A program made the position numbers and the translations under genes. Below are positions 34,327 through 46,868 of a DNA stretch of 64,000 nt, piece after piece. Within the stretch, counting starts at the first letter, position 1; each line of letters starts with the position of its first letter. Origin of the DNA: Chaenocephalus aceratus (taxonomy: Eukaryota; Chordata; Actinopteri; Perciformes; Channichthyidae); assembly GCA_023974075.1 (NCBI GenBank), contig JAMFTG010000615.1, forward strand, positions 1 through 64,000. Reading direction: 5' to 3'. Below the pieces are notes generated by a model. It was not told the origin of the DNA and searched no databases. It worked only from the letters and a program-made list of their open reading frames with translations.

Positions 34327-34349
34327 CACACCACACACACACACACACA
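33961..34349 (+). repeat. (CA)n compound microsatellite
   Basis: About 390 bp of ca repeats with cg, cca, (ct)n and actcactc interruptions (34111-34125 and 34200-34230). Reverse complement in character to the upstream (TG)n block. Confidence 0.97.
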
Positions 34350-34536
34350 TGAAACCCAGCATCGGGAAACATCATCATCTCTTTTTATCTGGAGCTTTCT
34401 CAACGTCTTATTGTTGGAGCTTTTATTATTAAAAAGTTAAACGTTTATTTTCTTTCTTTTATTGTTTATTGTAAAAGTGTTCTGGTTATTGAAGTGAGTT
34501 AAATGAGTTTGCATGCTTTTATGTTGAAGGCGTGTT

Positions 34537-35225
34537 AAGGCCCGGACACACCAAGCCGATGATGAGCGTCGACACGCCCTGCTCAGATCGGTGTGTCCCG
34601 CCCCGCCGGGTCCTTTCGGCTGTCGGCAAAATAAATCCCTCTGATTGGCTGTTCAGCTGGCGAATCAGTGCATGAGAAGCGAAACGGAAGTGAGGGACCC
34701 AAACAAACGATTAAGAAGGCAAATCTGAGGTTTCATTGACCTCCAGCTCTCGACTCAGGTTCGGGAAAGCCCCGTGAGCTTCTCTCTGCGGAGTGAACAT
34801 GGCACGCACGCTATTTGTTGTTTGTTTGTATCACGCAGTCTGTTCTTCTTCTCTGGTTATCACGCAGTCTGTTCTTCTTCTCTGGTTATCACGCAGTCTG
34901 TTCTTCTTCTCTGGTTATCACGCAGTCTGTTCTTCTTCTCTGGTTATCACGCAGTCTGTTCTTCTTCTCTGGTTATCACGCAGTCTGTTCTTCTTCTCTG
35001 GTTATCACGCAGTCTGTCTTCCGGTTGTTGCCTCTTTTGAATGACGAATACACACTACCGCCGCCTGCTGGTAATGAGAGGTATTGCCACTCACGCATGC
35101 GCAGTTCGTACGTGCTGCTTGGCCGTCGGCTGAAGTCTTTGCGGTGAGTTCCAGTGCGACACACGGCCAAGACGCAGAGACGTGAGGCGAGGTGAGGCGA
35201 CGCCCGGCGCCGTGGCAGGGCCAGG
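34537..35225. mobile_element. probable DNA transposon remnant
   Basis: The left part begins aaggcccggacacaccaagc, a motif I associate with terminal repeats of fish hAT-type elements. Related pieces tgcttggccgtcggctga and gacacacggccaagacg appear inverted near 35115-35175. The ends are not cleanly definable and no target duplication was found. The interior is occupied by the 29-bp tandem repeat. Confidence 0.35.
34829..35017 (+). repeat. 29-bp tandem repeat, about 6.5 copies
   Basis: Unit ttatcacgcagtctgttctt plus cttctctgg, almost identical between copies. 29 is not a multiple of 3 and the unit lacks forward stops, so all three plus frames are open. Confidence 0.96.
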
Positions 35226-35752
35226 CCCAACTATTTGACATTCCTGCCTCCCCCAATAAACACGTTTTTTATTATGTATAACATTAAAAAAAAAAAATCA
35301 TTTTTTTAATTATAAATAAACTGAACTTTTATGCTATGTGATGTCAGATCGTAACAACACAAAAAAAATTATTGCAGGCTACGTCAAATAAATGCATGTG
35401 TCTGTTGTGATTTGTGATTCGTCCACATTTAGACCAATCACAGCGTCTATTCTGGATTTGTTTATTGTGCATTCTGTAGACTCCCATTTCTGTTTGAAAA
35501 CAACATGGACATCAGGAATCGGCTCAAAAGCTCTAAGGATTTATTCAAACGAAAATAGCGATGAAAGAACTGCAGCCGATGGCGCTGCTGGCGACCTGCA
35601 GCGCGCCTTAATGTCCCGAGCTGGACCTCGGCAAACCCCAGGGCTGAGTTAGCGAGCCTCGACTCATCAAGGCGGCCGCCACCAACGCTGTCCTCCGAGG
35701 CACCGCTCCTTGTGCCCTACCACCACCTGCGCTGCCACACCCTGTACCGCCA
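35226..35752. other. unique sequence, no gene seen
   Basis: AT-rich with A and T runs at 35280-35310. The 86-codon frame at 35392-35652 shows no domain. Confidence 0.45.
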
Positions 35753-35897
35753 GCGTGGGGAGGGGCTCCGTGTTTTCATCTGAAGTCACAGACAGAGAAT
35801 CAGCACTTTGGAAACAGGGCTGAAACAGAGGGGATTGTGGGTAATGCGGCAATGATCTGTTTGGTGTTTCAGCCAATCAGAGACAGGCTCTGGATAT
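35753..35897 (+). repeat. interspersed repeat, second copy, flanking the 36-bp array
   Basis: Matches 15508-15645 at over 90% by eye, in the same orientation. The similarity runs directly into the first units of the 36-bp minisatellite. Confidence 0.8.
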
Positions 35898-38357
35898 ATC
35901 TGAGACCTGGGAGATACTGATGAGAGGAGGAGGATCTGAGACCTGTGATATACTGATGAAGAGGAGGAGGATCTGAGACCTGTGATATACTGATGAAGAG
36001 GAGGATGATAGGGGACCTGGGATATACTGATGAAGAGGAGGATGATAGGGACCTGGGTATACTGATGAAGAGGAGGATGATAGGGGACCTGGGATATACT
36101 GATGAAGAGGAGGATGAGGGGACCTGGGATATACTGATGAAGAGGAGGAGGATAGGGACCTGGGATATACTGATGAAGAGGAGGAGGATAGGGACCTGGG
36201 ATATACTGATGAAGAGGAGGAGGATAGGGACCTGGGATATACTGATGAAGAGGAGGGTGATAGGGACCTGGATATACTGATGAAGAGGAGGATGATAGGG
36301 ACCTGGGATATACTGATGAAGAGGAGGATGATAGGGACCTGGGATATACTGATGAAGAGGAGGAGGATAGGGACCTGGGATATACTGATGAAGAGGAGGA
36401 GGATAGGGACCTGGGATATACTGATGAAGAGGAGGATGATAGGGACCTGGGATATACTGATGAAGAGGAGGATGATAGGGACCTGGGATATACTGATGAA
36501 GAGGAGGATGATAGGGACCTGTGATATACTGATGAAGAGGAGGAGGATCTGAGACCTGTGATATACTGATGAAGAGGAGGATGATAGGGACCTGGGATAT
36601 ACTGATGAAGAGGAGGATGATAGGGGACCTGGGATATACTGATGAAGAGGAGGATGATAGGGGACCTGGGATAACTGATGAAGAGGAGGATGATAGGGGA
36701 CCTGGGATATACTGATGAAGAGGAGAGGATCGGGGACCTGGGATATACTGATGAAGAGGAGGGTGATAGGGACCTGTGATATACTGATGAAGAGGAGGAT
36801 CTGAGACCTGTGATATACTGATGAAGAGGAGGATGATAGGGACCTGGGATATACTGATGAAGAGGAGGATGATAGGGGACCTGGGATATACTGATGAAGA
36901 GGAGGATGATAGGGACCTGATATACTGATGAAGAGGAGGATGATAGGGGACCTGGGATATACTGATGAAGAGGAGGATGATAGGGACCTGGGATATACTG
37001 ATGAAGAGGAGGATGATAGGGGACCTGGGATATACTGATGAAGAGGAAGGATCTGAGACCTGTGATATACTGATGAAGAGGAGGATGATAGGGGACCTGG
37101 GATATACTGATGAAGAGGAGGATGATAGGGACCTGGGATATACTGATGAAGAGGAGGATGAGGGACCTGTGATATACTGATGAAGAGGAGGATGATAGGG
37201 GACCTGGGATATACTGATGAAGAGGAGGAGGATAGGGACCTGGGATATACTGATGAAGAGGAGGAGGATAGGGACCTGGGATATACTGATGAAGAGGAGG
37301 ATGATAGGGGACCTGTGAGATACTGATGAAGAGGAGGATGATAGGGACCTGGGATATACTGATGAAGAGGAGGAGGATAGGGACCTGGGATATACTGATG
37401 AAGAGGAGGAGGATAGGGACCTGGGTATACTGATGAAGAGGAGGATATAGGGACCTGGGATATACTGATGAAGAGGAGGGTGATAGGGACCTGTGATATA
37501 CTGATGAAGAGGAGGAGGATAGGGACCTGGGATATACTGATGAAGAGGAGGATGATAGGGACCTGTGATATACTGATGAAGAGGAGGGTGATAGGGACCT
37601 GGGATATACTGATGAAGAGGAGGATGATAGGGACCTGGGATATACTGATGAAGAGGAGGATGATAGGGACCTGTGATATACTGATGAAGAGGAGGATGAT
37701 AGGGGACCTGTGATACTGATGAAGAGGAGGGATAGGGACCTGGGGTATACTGATGAAGAGGAGGAGCATAGGGACCTGGGATATACTGATGAAGAGGAGG
37801 GTGATAGGGACCTGTGATATACTGATGAAGAGGAGGAGGATAGGGGACCTGTGATATACTGATGAAGAGGAGGGTGATAGGGACCTGGGGTATACTGATG
37901 AAGAGGAGGATGATAGGGACCTGGGATATACTGATGAAGAGGAGGATGATAGGGGACCTGTGATATAACTACTGATGAAGAAGGAGGAGGATAGGGACCT
38001 GGGGTATACTGATGAAGAGGAGGATGATAGGGACCTGGGATATACTGATGAAGAGGAGGATGATAGGGACCTGGGATATACTGATGAAGAGGAGGGTGAT
38101 AGGGACCTGGGATATACTGATGAAGAGGAGGATGATAGGGACCTGGGATATACTGATGAAGAGGAGGGTGATAGGGACCTGGGATATACTGATGAAGAGG
38201 AGGATGATAGGGACCTGGGATATACTGATGAAGAGGAGGTGATAGGGACCTGGGATATACTGATGAAGAGGAGGATGATAGGGACCTGGGATATACTGAT
38301 GAAGAGGAGCAGGATAGGGGACCTGTGATATACTGATGAAGAGGAGGAGGATAGGGG
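35898..38357 (+). repeat. 36-bp minisatellite
   Basis: About 68 copies of a 36-bp purine-rich unit: gggatatactgatgaagagg plus aggatgatagggacct. Variants include gatgat/gaggat/ggtgat, gggacct/ggggacct, and gatctgagacctgtg, which resembles the ancestral form. 36 bp is 12 codons, so 630 codons stay open on minus (LLFISISQVPII repeated) and shorter frames on plus (MKRRMIGTWDIL). These are repeat shadows. 1-bp indels are moderately frequent. The unit is present once at the end of the related repeat at 15648-15690. Confidence 0.97.
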
Positions 38358-39094
38358 AGCTTTTAGGACTCATCCCTGACTAAAGGATGAATGCCGGTCA
38401 TTGTTTTACTTGTTTCACACTAAAAGCCGACGACGTCCCTTTTCACCGTCAATGTTCAGTTTGTTAGTTTTCTGCAGACATCGTTGTTTTAAACAGTGTT
38501 CGAGATGCAGAGTCAGATCTGATGTAGAAACTGCACTTATCAGATATAAAGCGAGCAGAAAACGCTTATCCTCTCAGGACTTGGTTCTGCGCCGTGAAGC
38601 ACGAAGAGAGAGAGCCGGGGCATCAATGGCAATTAATGCGGATGGTGTCTGAGACAAGGAGGCTAATGAGTTTTAATATACATGCAGGTGAGGCAGAGCC
38701 GGCTGCCGGAGCCCTTAATGAACCCATGACAGGATAATTAGCCACGATTTACAATTCTGGGATTCTAATCAGATGCTCTGAGATGCTGCCACACTTCGTC
38801 GTATGAATGGCTCTTTTCTAAATGCTCCAATCTGCAGCCCTGATTGATAATTGCCCGTTGTCTCCGTCTCTCTGCTGTGTCCAGATTGTAGCTCTGCTAA
38901 CCGTCTGTGGGCGATGTTACGATGGGTTTCAATCTGATCTCAGCGCACAAACAGAAATAGAGTTGAACCCTGAATCAGTGAGAATCCAGGTATCTGTCAG
39001 CGAGATCCAGTTAGTTTAAGGTTTTAACAAAAATAACTACGTTTGTTTCCTCATCCATATCTCCTACTAGCAGGAAGTCAGGACCATGTGTTTT
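38358..39094. other. unique sequence; possible non-coding conserved DNA
   Basis: No exon recognised. 38640-38790 has ggctaatgag, cccttaatga, ggataattag and similar motifs without transposon features. Conservation cannot be judged here. Confidence 0.35.
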
Positions 39095-39310
39095 TTAAGT
39101 TCCTATAAACTTTTAAGATGATTTCTAGCCCAACATTAGCCTCCTTTAGCTTAGCGGTGGTGACGTGAAGTCATGTGACCGTCCTTTTTAGCCCTTTTAG
39201 TCCTTAACCCTGGCATGACTAAGCATTTATTCACTTCCTGTCCCCTGATCTGGAGGTCAATGGTTCTCTGAATGTGTTTTTGGTTGAAATAAGGTCTGAA
39301 GTTAACACAA
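39095..39310 (-). mobile_element. dispersed repeat containing one inverted 72-bp unit
   Basis: 39126-39182 is the reverse complement of about 57 bp of the 72-bp minisatellite unit (acattagcctcctttagc, tgacgtgaagtcatgtgacc). 39216-39305 (cacttcctgtcccctgatct, gaaataaggtctgaag) matches 63785-63895. The element class is unknown. It has no coding potential. Confidence 0.7.
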
Positions 39311-39627
39311 GCTGAAGAGTTTTTAATTCTACCCCATAAAATACGTCAATAAATACCATGCTTTATAGGGGGAGAAACACCCCTTTTTGGTTGGAGTGGT
39401 CTGATCCAGTGGACATATACATCTTACAATGAGGGGTCAAAGGTCTCAGCCTATCAGAAGCAGCCTGATAGCATCACATTATACCTTCCCCCCCCCCCCC
39501 CCCCTGCTGCTGCTACACGGATCCATCCTCTCTCTCCAGGCGTGAAATTACTGCTTATCTCTGCTGCGGCTCCGACACCATGTGCATTGTCCAACAGAGC
39601 AGATTCACATCTTGTCCTGCGTTTGTG

Positions 39628-39673
<46 letters not shown>

Positions 39674-40496
39674 TCACGGCTGAATGATCACACAGAGAGC
39701 CAGGACAAAGCGAGCTAGTGTCCATATGAAGGGCTTTAACAGGCGGCTATTAAACCAGATCCCCATGATAATAAACCATTAGACACATTACAGTTATTCC
39801 CACTCCTCCCAGTGACCACGGACCATTACAACCCTGCGGTAGATGGAGTACACTTTAGCCTACAAATACTGGTAAGTGTTGACTGGTTGAAACCTGATTG
39901 GCTGACTGAATGTGAGCCATTTGGACCTTCTTTTGTTCCCAAATCTTGACATTTGCTTCGTTAACTGTTTTTATAACTCAGAGGTTTTGAAATAAAGCGA
40001 GAGAGGACCATCGTACGTTTCTGTCTCCAAAAACCCACATGTTCCAAACATGCAACCAAGAACACGACCGATTGGTCCAAATGCTATTCGACAAATATCC
40101 AGCCGAGTGTCAAAATCCAAAAGTATTTTCCACCAACGTTTAGGCAACAGAAATACGTAGCGTTTGGTAACATTACTTATTGGTGTTAGACTGTTGGAGT
40201 GGACCAATATGAGATGGTATAAATGAAACTAACTGCATTTATAAAGTGCTTTGTAAGACGCTGGGACCGATCAAAGTCAAGAAACCGTTGTCCCTTTTAT
40301 CTGTCTTTCGGTCGTCTCGATCTTTGTGAAACGCTTATGAACTCGATGGAGACAGCACACTTGGAAATGGATCAAATAATACTCAGAGAATATTCACCCG
40401 ACTGTTGTTTCTCAAACTGGACATGCAGCTTTTTAAGGATTCAGTGTTTGGGCTAAAGCATGCATGTAATTACACTTGGGCTTATACACACTCCTG
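39311..40496. other. unique sequence with simple repeats, no gene seen
   Basis: Includes a poly-C run (39489-39504) and a (GT)n run (39629-39672). The frames at 39971-40207 (minus) and 40223-40456 (plus) have no domain or splice support. Confidence 0.5.
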
Positions 40497-40655
40497 CGTG
40501 TGTGTGTGTGGTGTGTGTGTGTGTGTGTGTGTGGTGTGTGTGGTGTGTGTGTGTGTGTGTGTGTGTGTGAGTGTGTGTGTGGGTGTGTGTATGTGTGTGT
40601 GAGAGTGTGTGTGTGTGTGTGTGGAGTGAGTGAGTGAGTGAGTGAGTGAGTGTGT

Positions 40656-40697
<42 letters not shown>
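40497..40697 (+). repeat. (GT)n / (GAGT)n microsatellite
   Basis: gt repeats with gtggtg interruptions, then gagtgagtgagt at 40624-40650, then gt again. Confidence 0.97.
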
Positions 40698-40698
<1 letters not shown>

Positions 40699-41034
40699 AT
40701 CCCCTCTGGCAGGAGATGATTGACTCGTCCAATCCTCTGAAGTAAAACATTCATATTAATTTTCTCCGCCCCTCAAATCTCATCCAGATCAAAATGAAAC
40801 TCCTAAACTCCTAAATCCCCAAACTGTGGAACCATCCCTCGGTAAACATGAGTGGATTTGGGTTTAAGAGCTGCCTTTAATCCCTGGATTGAGACTGAAC
40901 TGGAATCAGTGCGGGTCAATGATGGAAAACTTTGAAATATGATCATGTGATCCAGAAATATCTGAACTGAATTACATTCTGTGCCTCTGTGGACAAATCG
41001 GATTACTCTTTGTTTTGCTGTTAAACTTCAGCTC
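40698..41034. other. unique sequence, no gene seen
   Basis: Nothing recognisable. Confidence 0.5.
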
Positions 41035-41058
41035 ACACACACACACACACACACACCA

Positions 41059-41109
<51 letters not shown>

Positions 41110-41135
41110 ACACACACACACACACACACACCACA
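41035..41135 (+). repeat. (CA)n microsatellite
   Basis: ca repeats with cca interruptions, followed by a short imperfect duplication around ggggatacc (41145-41170). Confidence 0.97.
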
Positions 41136-41390
41136 GGGTTAGGGGATACCTGGAGGTTTAGGGGATACCAAACACAGTGGTGTTATCAAATTTAAAATAT
41201 ATAATTAATAAATGGCTGAAAATAGCTTGTGTCCATAATAGACGGATGTGTAATATTTGATGCAGCCGAACCTGTACGAACGTGTATTACAATGCCGTTA
41301 TGTGATGACTTCCAAAGAGAAAAGCAAGAACTCTCGGAATAAAGTATTTTTTCATTTTTTAAATGTTTTCGGATTTCATATCGCATAATA

Positions 41391-41480
41391 ATAATAATAA
41401 TAATAATAATAATATAATAATTTCAATTTATATAGCGCCTTTCACGAAACCCAAGGACGCTTTACAATGGGAAGTAACAA
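41391..41480 (-). mobile_element. LINE-type 3' tail with (TTA)n
   Basis: On minus: ttgtaaagcgtccttgggtt, then aaaggcgctatataaattga, then (att)n at 41385-41415. Same tail class as 12205-12300. Confidence 0.6.
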
Positions 41481-44400
41481 AACAAAAGGTAATAAAAATC
41501 ATACAGAGCAATAGCAGGAAATAAGTGACTGTATATTAGTTAAACACCATATCCCAGCGTGCATTGCGGCTAAAACATCCAATCACCGAGCTTCAACGAT
41601 AGCTGAGGATTATGGGTAGTTAGATGTTTTCGCTTTCGGAGAAATGTGTCTCCGAATCGAAGGGGAAAAACACAAAAGCATTGCACACCATTTAACCCAA
41701 TCAATGCTGTGTAATCAACACTGATGTGTTTTAGTGGAGGAGCAGATATATCGCTGAGTAATCATTTGACAGTGAGCGGAATACGGTTTTACTTTGAAAA
41801 CTTCGAGACCGGAAGTACTGTTTTCACCCCGTGAGGGTGGACGCTAACTTTACATGGACGCTGCCGCATAGACACGTTCTCCTGGCGAGACCTCAATCAT
41901 CTTCGTAATATCTATCAAACTATAGATCCTGCACATCCACTGGACGTAGATTCTGAAAGTACCATATCCGCTTCTCGCTAGAAATGTAATCAAAAAGCAT
42001 TTAATGGTCAAACTATCCTACAATTTAGGATTTTCCAGAGAGGGTTATTTGTGATAAACGACCCTCCGGAGCGTTTGCAGTCAACGGGAGCACTAGAGGT
42101 CAACGGGAGCACTAGAGGTCGATCACTTGAACGTGACTATAGGTCGTAATAAGCGCTTGAACAAACGATCTATTTGGTCGTATGAGTTGGAGGACTTGTT
42201 GTTCTATTTACATGTATACAGACTTCTTGCACTATTTTTTATTTTTGTATATTATTATATATGTTGCATAGTTGGAGGAGCTCAGGTCAGAAGAATTTCC
42301 TTTCCATTTCTACACTGTAGCTTTGTGCATCTGACACTAAACTCTTTGAATCTTGATGAGGATTCTGAGTGATGATGGAAATCAACAGTAAATAATTTTT
42401 TGAACGCGGGCCACTTCTGGTCGCTGCGGCGTGAAGGACGGGAGGGGGTGCGGGAGGGGGGTGCGTAACTCTGTGATGTCACACTTGTAATGTAATTACA
42501 AAGCCATCTGTCTCTCATTGGATGACAAGCGCAAAATGTCCAATTATGCTTTCGTTTAAATCCTAATTAGTTCAGCCCAATTTGCCCTCCTGCTGCACGA
42601 GACGCCTCATGAAGGGGAGACGCATGCACACTGCTTCATGTGCACGCCGCTTCACATGCACACTGCTTCATGTGCACGCTGCTGCACGTGCACACTCTGC
42701 TTTTAGGCAAAGCAATACTGAATGTGGTTTCAGTCACATGCTCAGCTTAACACTTATTCTACTATACTTTAAAGGAGGCGAGTCCGAGCTGTCCTCCTTT
42801 AAAGATGTACTCTTTATCTTCAGTGATTGAATAGTATTTATGTTCTGTACACGTTGTTTACAGAAGTGTTCCTTTCTAATTCCAATTCATGTTCATCACA
42901 TTTAGGAGAAATGTATTCATACCTCTAACAAATTCTCTTGGCTTATCGTTGTTATTTATTATACAACGTGCACATTTTCATTCAGCTTTGTTTGATGTTA
43001 TAAATGTATTAATTCATGTTATTTTTGATGTAAACATTTTATTAATTTGTGTCTTTTATTTTATTTATTATTTAAATTATATATTTGTTTTTCTTTACCT
43101 TTTCATGTTTGTATTCATCTTTAATTGAACATTTTTACTTTAAATTATTAGGATTTTCTCTCGTTTTCCTTTTAGTTTTCTATCTTTTATTCTATCTATT
43201 TATTTATACAGGTTTTAATGACCTTTTCATGTTTATATATAAGTGTAATGTATTTGTTTAATAATCTGTTATTGCAGATTGCTGCTCAACTCTCTTGTAA
43301 TGCTATACAGTACATTAAAATACACGTGTTATAAATTAACATCTCTGACTAATACAGAGATTAAACGCAGTTGGTTTTATTTATTATTATTAATTATTGG
43401 TTTTGTGCAATAAATTATTTAAGACGTCTTTGTCTTTTTCTACATCTTTCAACCAAATGTTTATTTTTGTTTATACATTTAAATGCAGAATAGAGTCTTT
43501 AATGACAGGCTGTAAATATTATCAGCCTCCGCCCCGGGAGCTTCTTAACAGATAATAAGCAGTGATTTCTCCGCGCTGCAGAGGCTGCGTTCAGGCCATG
43601 ATTAGCCCGTAATCAGCAAAGTACAGCCTGATTATGAGCCGCCGCTCTCAGGTGTCTTCGGGGAATCTGATTTCTAACCGTCTCTTTCTTCTCTGTGATT
43701 ACAACACGCACCTCTGATTTCCATGGCAGTGAAAGGCCACGTTTCCTCTTTGTGCAGCGTCTCAGAACCAGCGTATCCCCGAGGACACATCACGGCTGTT
43801 TGCTGCGGTTTATGGGTTCGTCGATATTGGCCTTTTATTGGCTCTGTCACTGTCACACACCTGTGGTAGAGTTGAGGTTTAAAGACCTTTAAAATGTTCA
43901 CTGCCGCGTGTAACTACAAACCGTAAACCGGCTGCTAAAGCTCCGGAAGAAGGCTGCAGGTTCGGTGTTTCCTATGAGAGGAAAGATTATCAAGCTGCTT
44001 TAGTTCTTTTTCTCATGGGGTTTGTCATATTTACACCAAATATATAAAAGCTTGTTTGCAGATTATATGTACCATCAGCACAGCATTAATATCGTATGCT
44101 CTACTCTTTTCTCGCTCCAATTCAAATAATTGTGTAACACTAAAACAGAGAGTTTAAGCCTGTAGGTAAGGTAAGACTGAGCGAGCACTAACGATATGCT
44201 TTATTAGAAAGTAACAACTTGAGCCTACTCTTTTATATAAGGCAAACAGAATAGTCCGAGTACAGTACCTTGTGGGACTCCAAGAGTCATTTGGATTGTC
44301 CCGCTTCAATACAGTCAGACTGAAGCATCCTTTGCTCCAGTCAGTCCTCTCAGTGAACACAGAGCTGACTCCAGATCAGATGAAGGCCCTTTGAGCAGCT

Positions 44401-44598
44401 TCTCTCTCACTGATCCTGCTGTCATGTTACATGTTTGATGTTGTTCTCTCTCGACTCCACTTCGAGCGATAGAACTATTAACAAAGCACTTATATACTAA
44501 CAAAGGACTGGCTTACCTAAAGCCAGTTGAGTAGCACTTGAAATGTTGGCTCTGAAACCTGATGTACTTTATGATTCTGTTTTCTTTAAGGTTGTATT
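41481..44598. other. unique sequence, no gene seen
   Basis: Contains a 19-bp tandem duplication (gtcaacgggagcactagag twice, 42080-42117), and a short imperfect repeat of cttcatgtgcacgc type at 42625-42705. There is a long AT-rich tract at 42940-43480. 43500-43670 has moderate GC with gattagcccgtaatcagc-like motifs. No exon recognised. Frames here are under 82 codons. Confidence 0.45.
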
Positions 44599-44668
44599 TT
44601 GTTGGTCGAACGCACTTATTGTGAGTCGCTCTGGATGAAAGCCTCAGCTAAATGTAATGTAATGTTTG
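44599..44668 (+). mobile_element. SINE/LINE-type 3' tail fragment
   Basis: cttattgtgagtcgctctgg followed by atgaaagcctcagctaaatg and (taatg)n. This is the same tail as the SINEs at 2.2 and 19.0 kb, without a recognisable head. Confidence 0.65.
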
Positions 44669-46868
44669 TTTCTCATGTGTCTTGCTATGTGTCTGTTGAT
44701 GTTATGGAGCTGCTGCGATGCAAGGAGCATTTCAGACTTCATCTGACCATTAAAGTATTATCGGATCGTATCGTTGGGTTCTGCTGGCCTTTTCATTGGT
44801 CAGTGAGCTGTGAAAAAAGATATCGCCCCAACATTAAGACGTGGTTGTCCTTTTAAAGCCTTCTCCGATCCCTCTCGTGATCTGAAGTGGTCAGCCTTCT
44901 CCTCTCAGATTCATAAATCCATCTCTGCTGTCAGATTCCGACGTGCAGATTGATTTCAGCTCGGATGTGTTTCATCTCCCGCTCCGTGAGTCTGTATGAA
45001 AAGACAAACCAGAGGGAAATATTTCCCTTCAAGAGCAGAAATAATTCCTCTTTCCTCACATTTTCTAATCTGGACCTGGAGCAGTGAGCGGGTCAACAGC
45101 CTCATTGATCTGCGTCTCGCGGTGGCTGTATTCTGGTCAGAGCCCGCTGGGCGCAGAGTGTGCTTCGATCTGTCGGTGATTGATCAACTCTGCAGGCCGG
45201 CGCCTCGCTACAAGTCACAACACACTGCCGCGCTCATTCATTATGTGCTTCACCGGCAATACAGAGTGTAAGCCGGTACACGATGTGACAAGAAGGGTCA
45301 ATACCCAGCCGCCGGAGCACAGGGAGGACCTCCTGCTGTGATTACATGTGGCAGGAGCATGACACGACCCAAATATGTGCATAATTAATATCATGTTTCA
45401 TACACGACGATAAACCAGCAGCAAGAGGAGGCGCTGAGGATGGAGTATTACACCTGGTTCAGTGTCGACTGTGGTAACAAATGTTGCCGTCTGCTATTTT
45501 TTAATAAAGACAGAAACATAAGGGCATGTTGCGTAGCATGGAGGGACGGTGATTATGCTAATGAGTGCATGCAAGGTTGGGAAAAAGACGTAATAGGCCG
45601 AACGTAACCTTCACCTAATTAAACCTCTACACAAAACGACAAACCAGAACACATGTCCCATTGAGGTCCAAATGGCATGTTTTCAAACCTGCTGTTTTCA
45701 TCGTGCAGAGTGTGGTTGGCATTAAAGTCAGAAAAGTATTTGTTTTCTTTTCAGATTGAGAGGGAAATATGGCTCGTTTTCTCAAATGACGGCCACTTTA
45801 ACAGCACGTGCGCTACTTAAGGACCTGAAGGGGCATCGTCATGTTTCATTTACCCAGTGTGCAGCGGGTGGAACAGGCCTTCTCTTACAACAGTGTAATG
45901 TTATCAGCCTATTATATCGGTGTTAACACTTATTTAGTCTTTTCGATGGAAGTCAGACGGAGAAAGTGAAAAGCATGTCAGATATTATTTTAGTTTTGCT
46001 TCATTTACAAGTCCTTGATATGTGGAAGAAGTTTGTCTGTGCATTACTACCACCCACATTAACCATGGATGCCATTTATTGCAGCACAACTGCATAACTG
46101 CAATGCATTGTGGGTGATATTCACAAACTACACTTCTGATGGCAGCGGGGAATATTGTAAGGGCACGTCAACGAGGGCGCGTGGAACGACGAATGAAAGT
46201 GACAGATTTCAATGATATGTGGGAAATAAAAAGTACCCCAATAAAAAATCTTTTTCTGACCTTAGAGAGTTATAATTCTAACGTCCATCATAGCCTCTGA
46301 CAGCATCCTACATGGCTTCTGATAAAGGGCCAGTCAGCTGGTGACGGCCTCCACTTCATGGCTAATTGTATTATTGTAATGTTATTACTGTAACATACGA
46401 GGAGGCTTTGAGGGGCTTTCCAAATGGAAATGGACGGACCTCCTGAGAGTCTCCGAGGGACCCCCAGTGACCGTAAAGATAATAAGGAAGAAATGAAGTT
46501 CCATTATGCCGTGATAATTCATTTCTTTGTTCCGCTGTTCAACCCTGTACTGCCTCACTTTATAATTACTAACGGGGATGAAGCCGCAGATCAATGGGAG
46601 TCCTGCAGTCTCTCTGCCGCACACAGGAAACGGTCCTGGACCCCAAACCTTAGACACTCAAGACATAACAAGATACAACAAGAGAGAGACACAGACACAC
46701 TGCTGATTGGAGGAAGTATTATATGTTGTTCAACAGGATAAGAGACAGAATAAGTCCGCCAAGCGTACACAGCATGTGTCTGAAGAACAACAGAATCTCA
46801 CAGGTTCCACACGCTTCTTTCAGTTTACACAGCTCTGGACCTTTGGACCTTTTACCATCACATGTTAC
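44669..46868. other. unique sequence, no gene seen
   Basis: No repeat array or clear transposon end. The 105-codon frame at 46424-46741 overlaps a 90-codon antisense frame and shows no domain. An atg frame at 46139 opens for only about 55 codons. Confidence 0.45.

Noticed and set aside
35877..37769. 630-codon minus-strand frame (LLFISISQVPII repeats)
   Set aside because: Product of the 36-bp (12-codon) period. The same DNA is shown to derive from a non-coding dispersed repeat.
46139..46310. Short frame starting MAAGNIVRARQRGR as a transposase N-terminus
   Set aside because: It is only about 55 codons long, without recognised motif, inverted termini or continuation.
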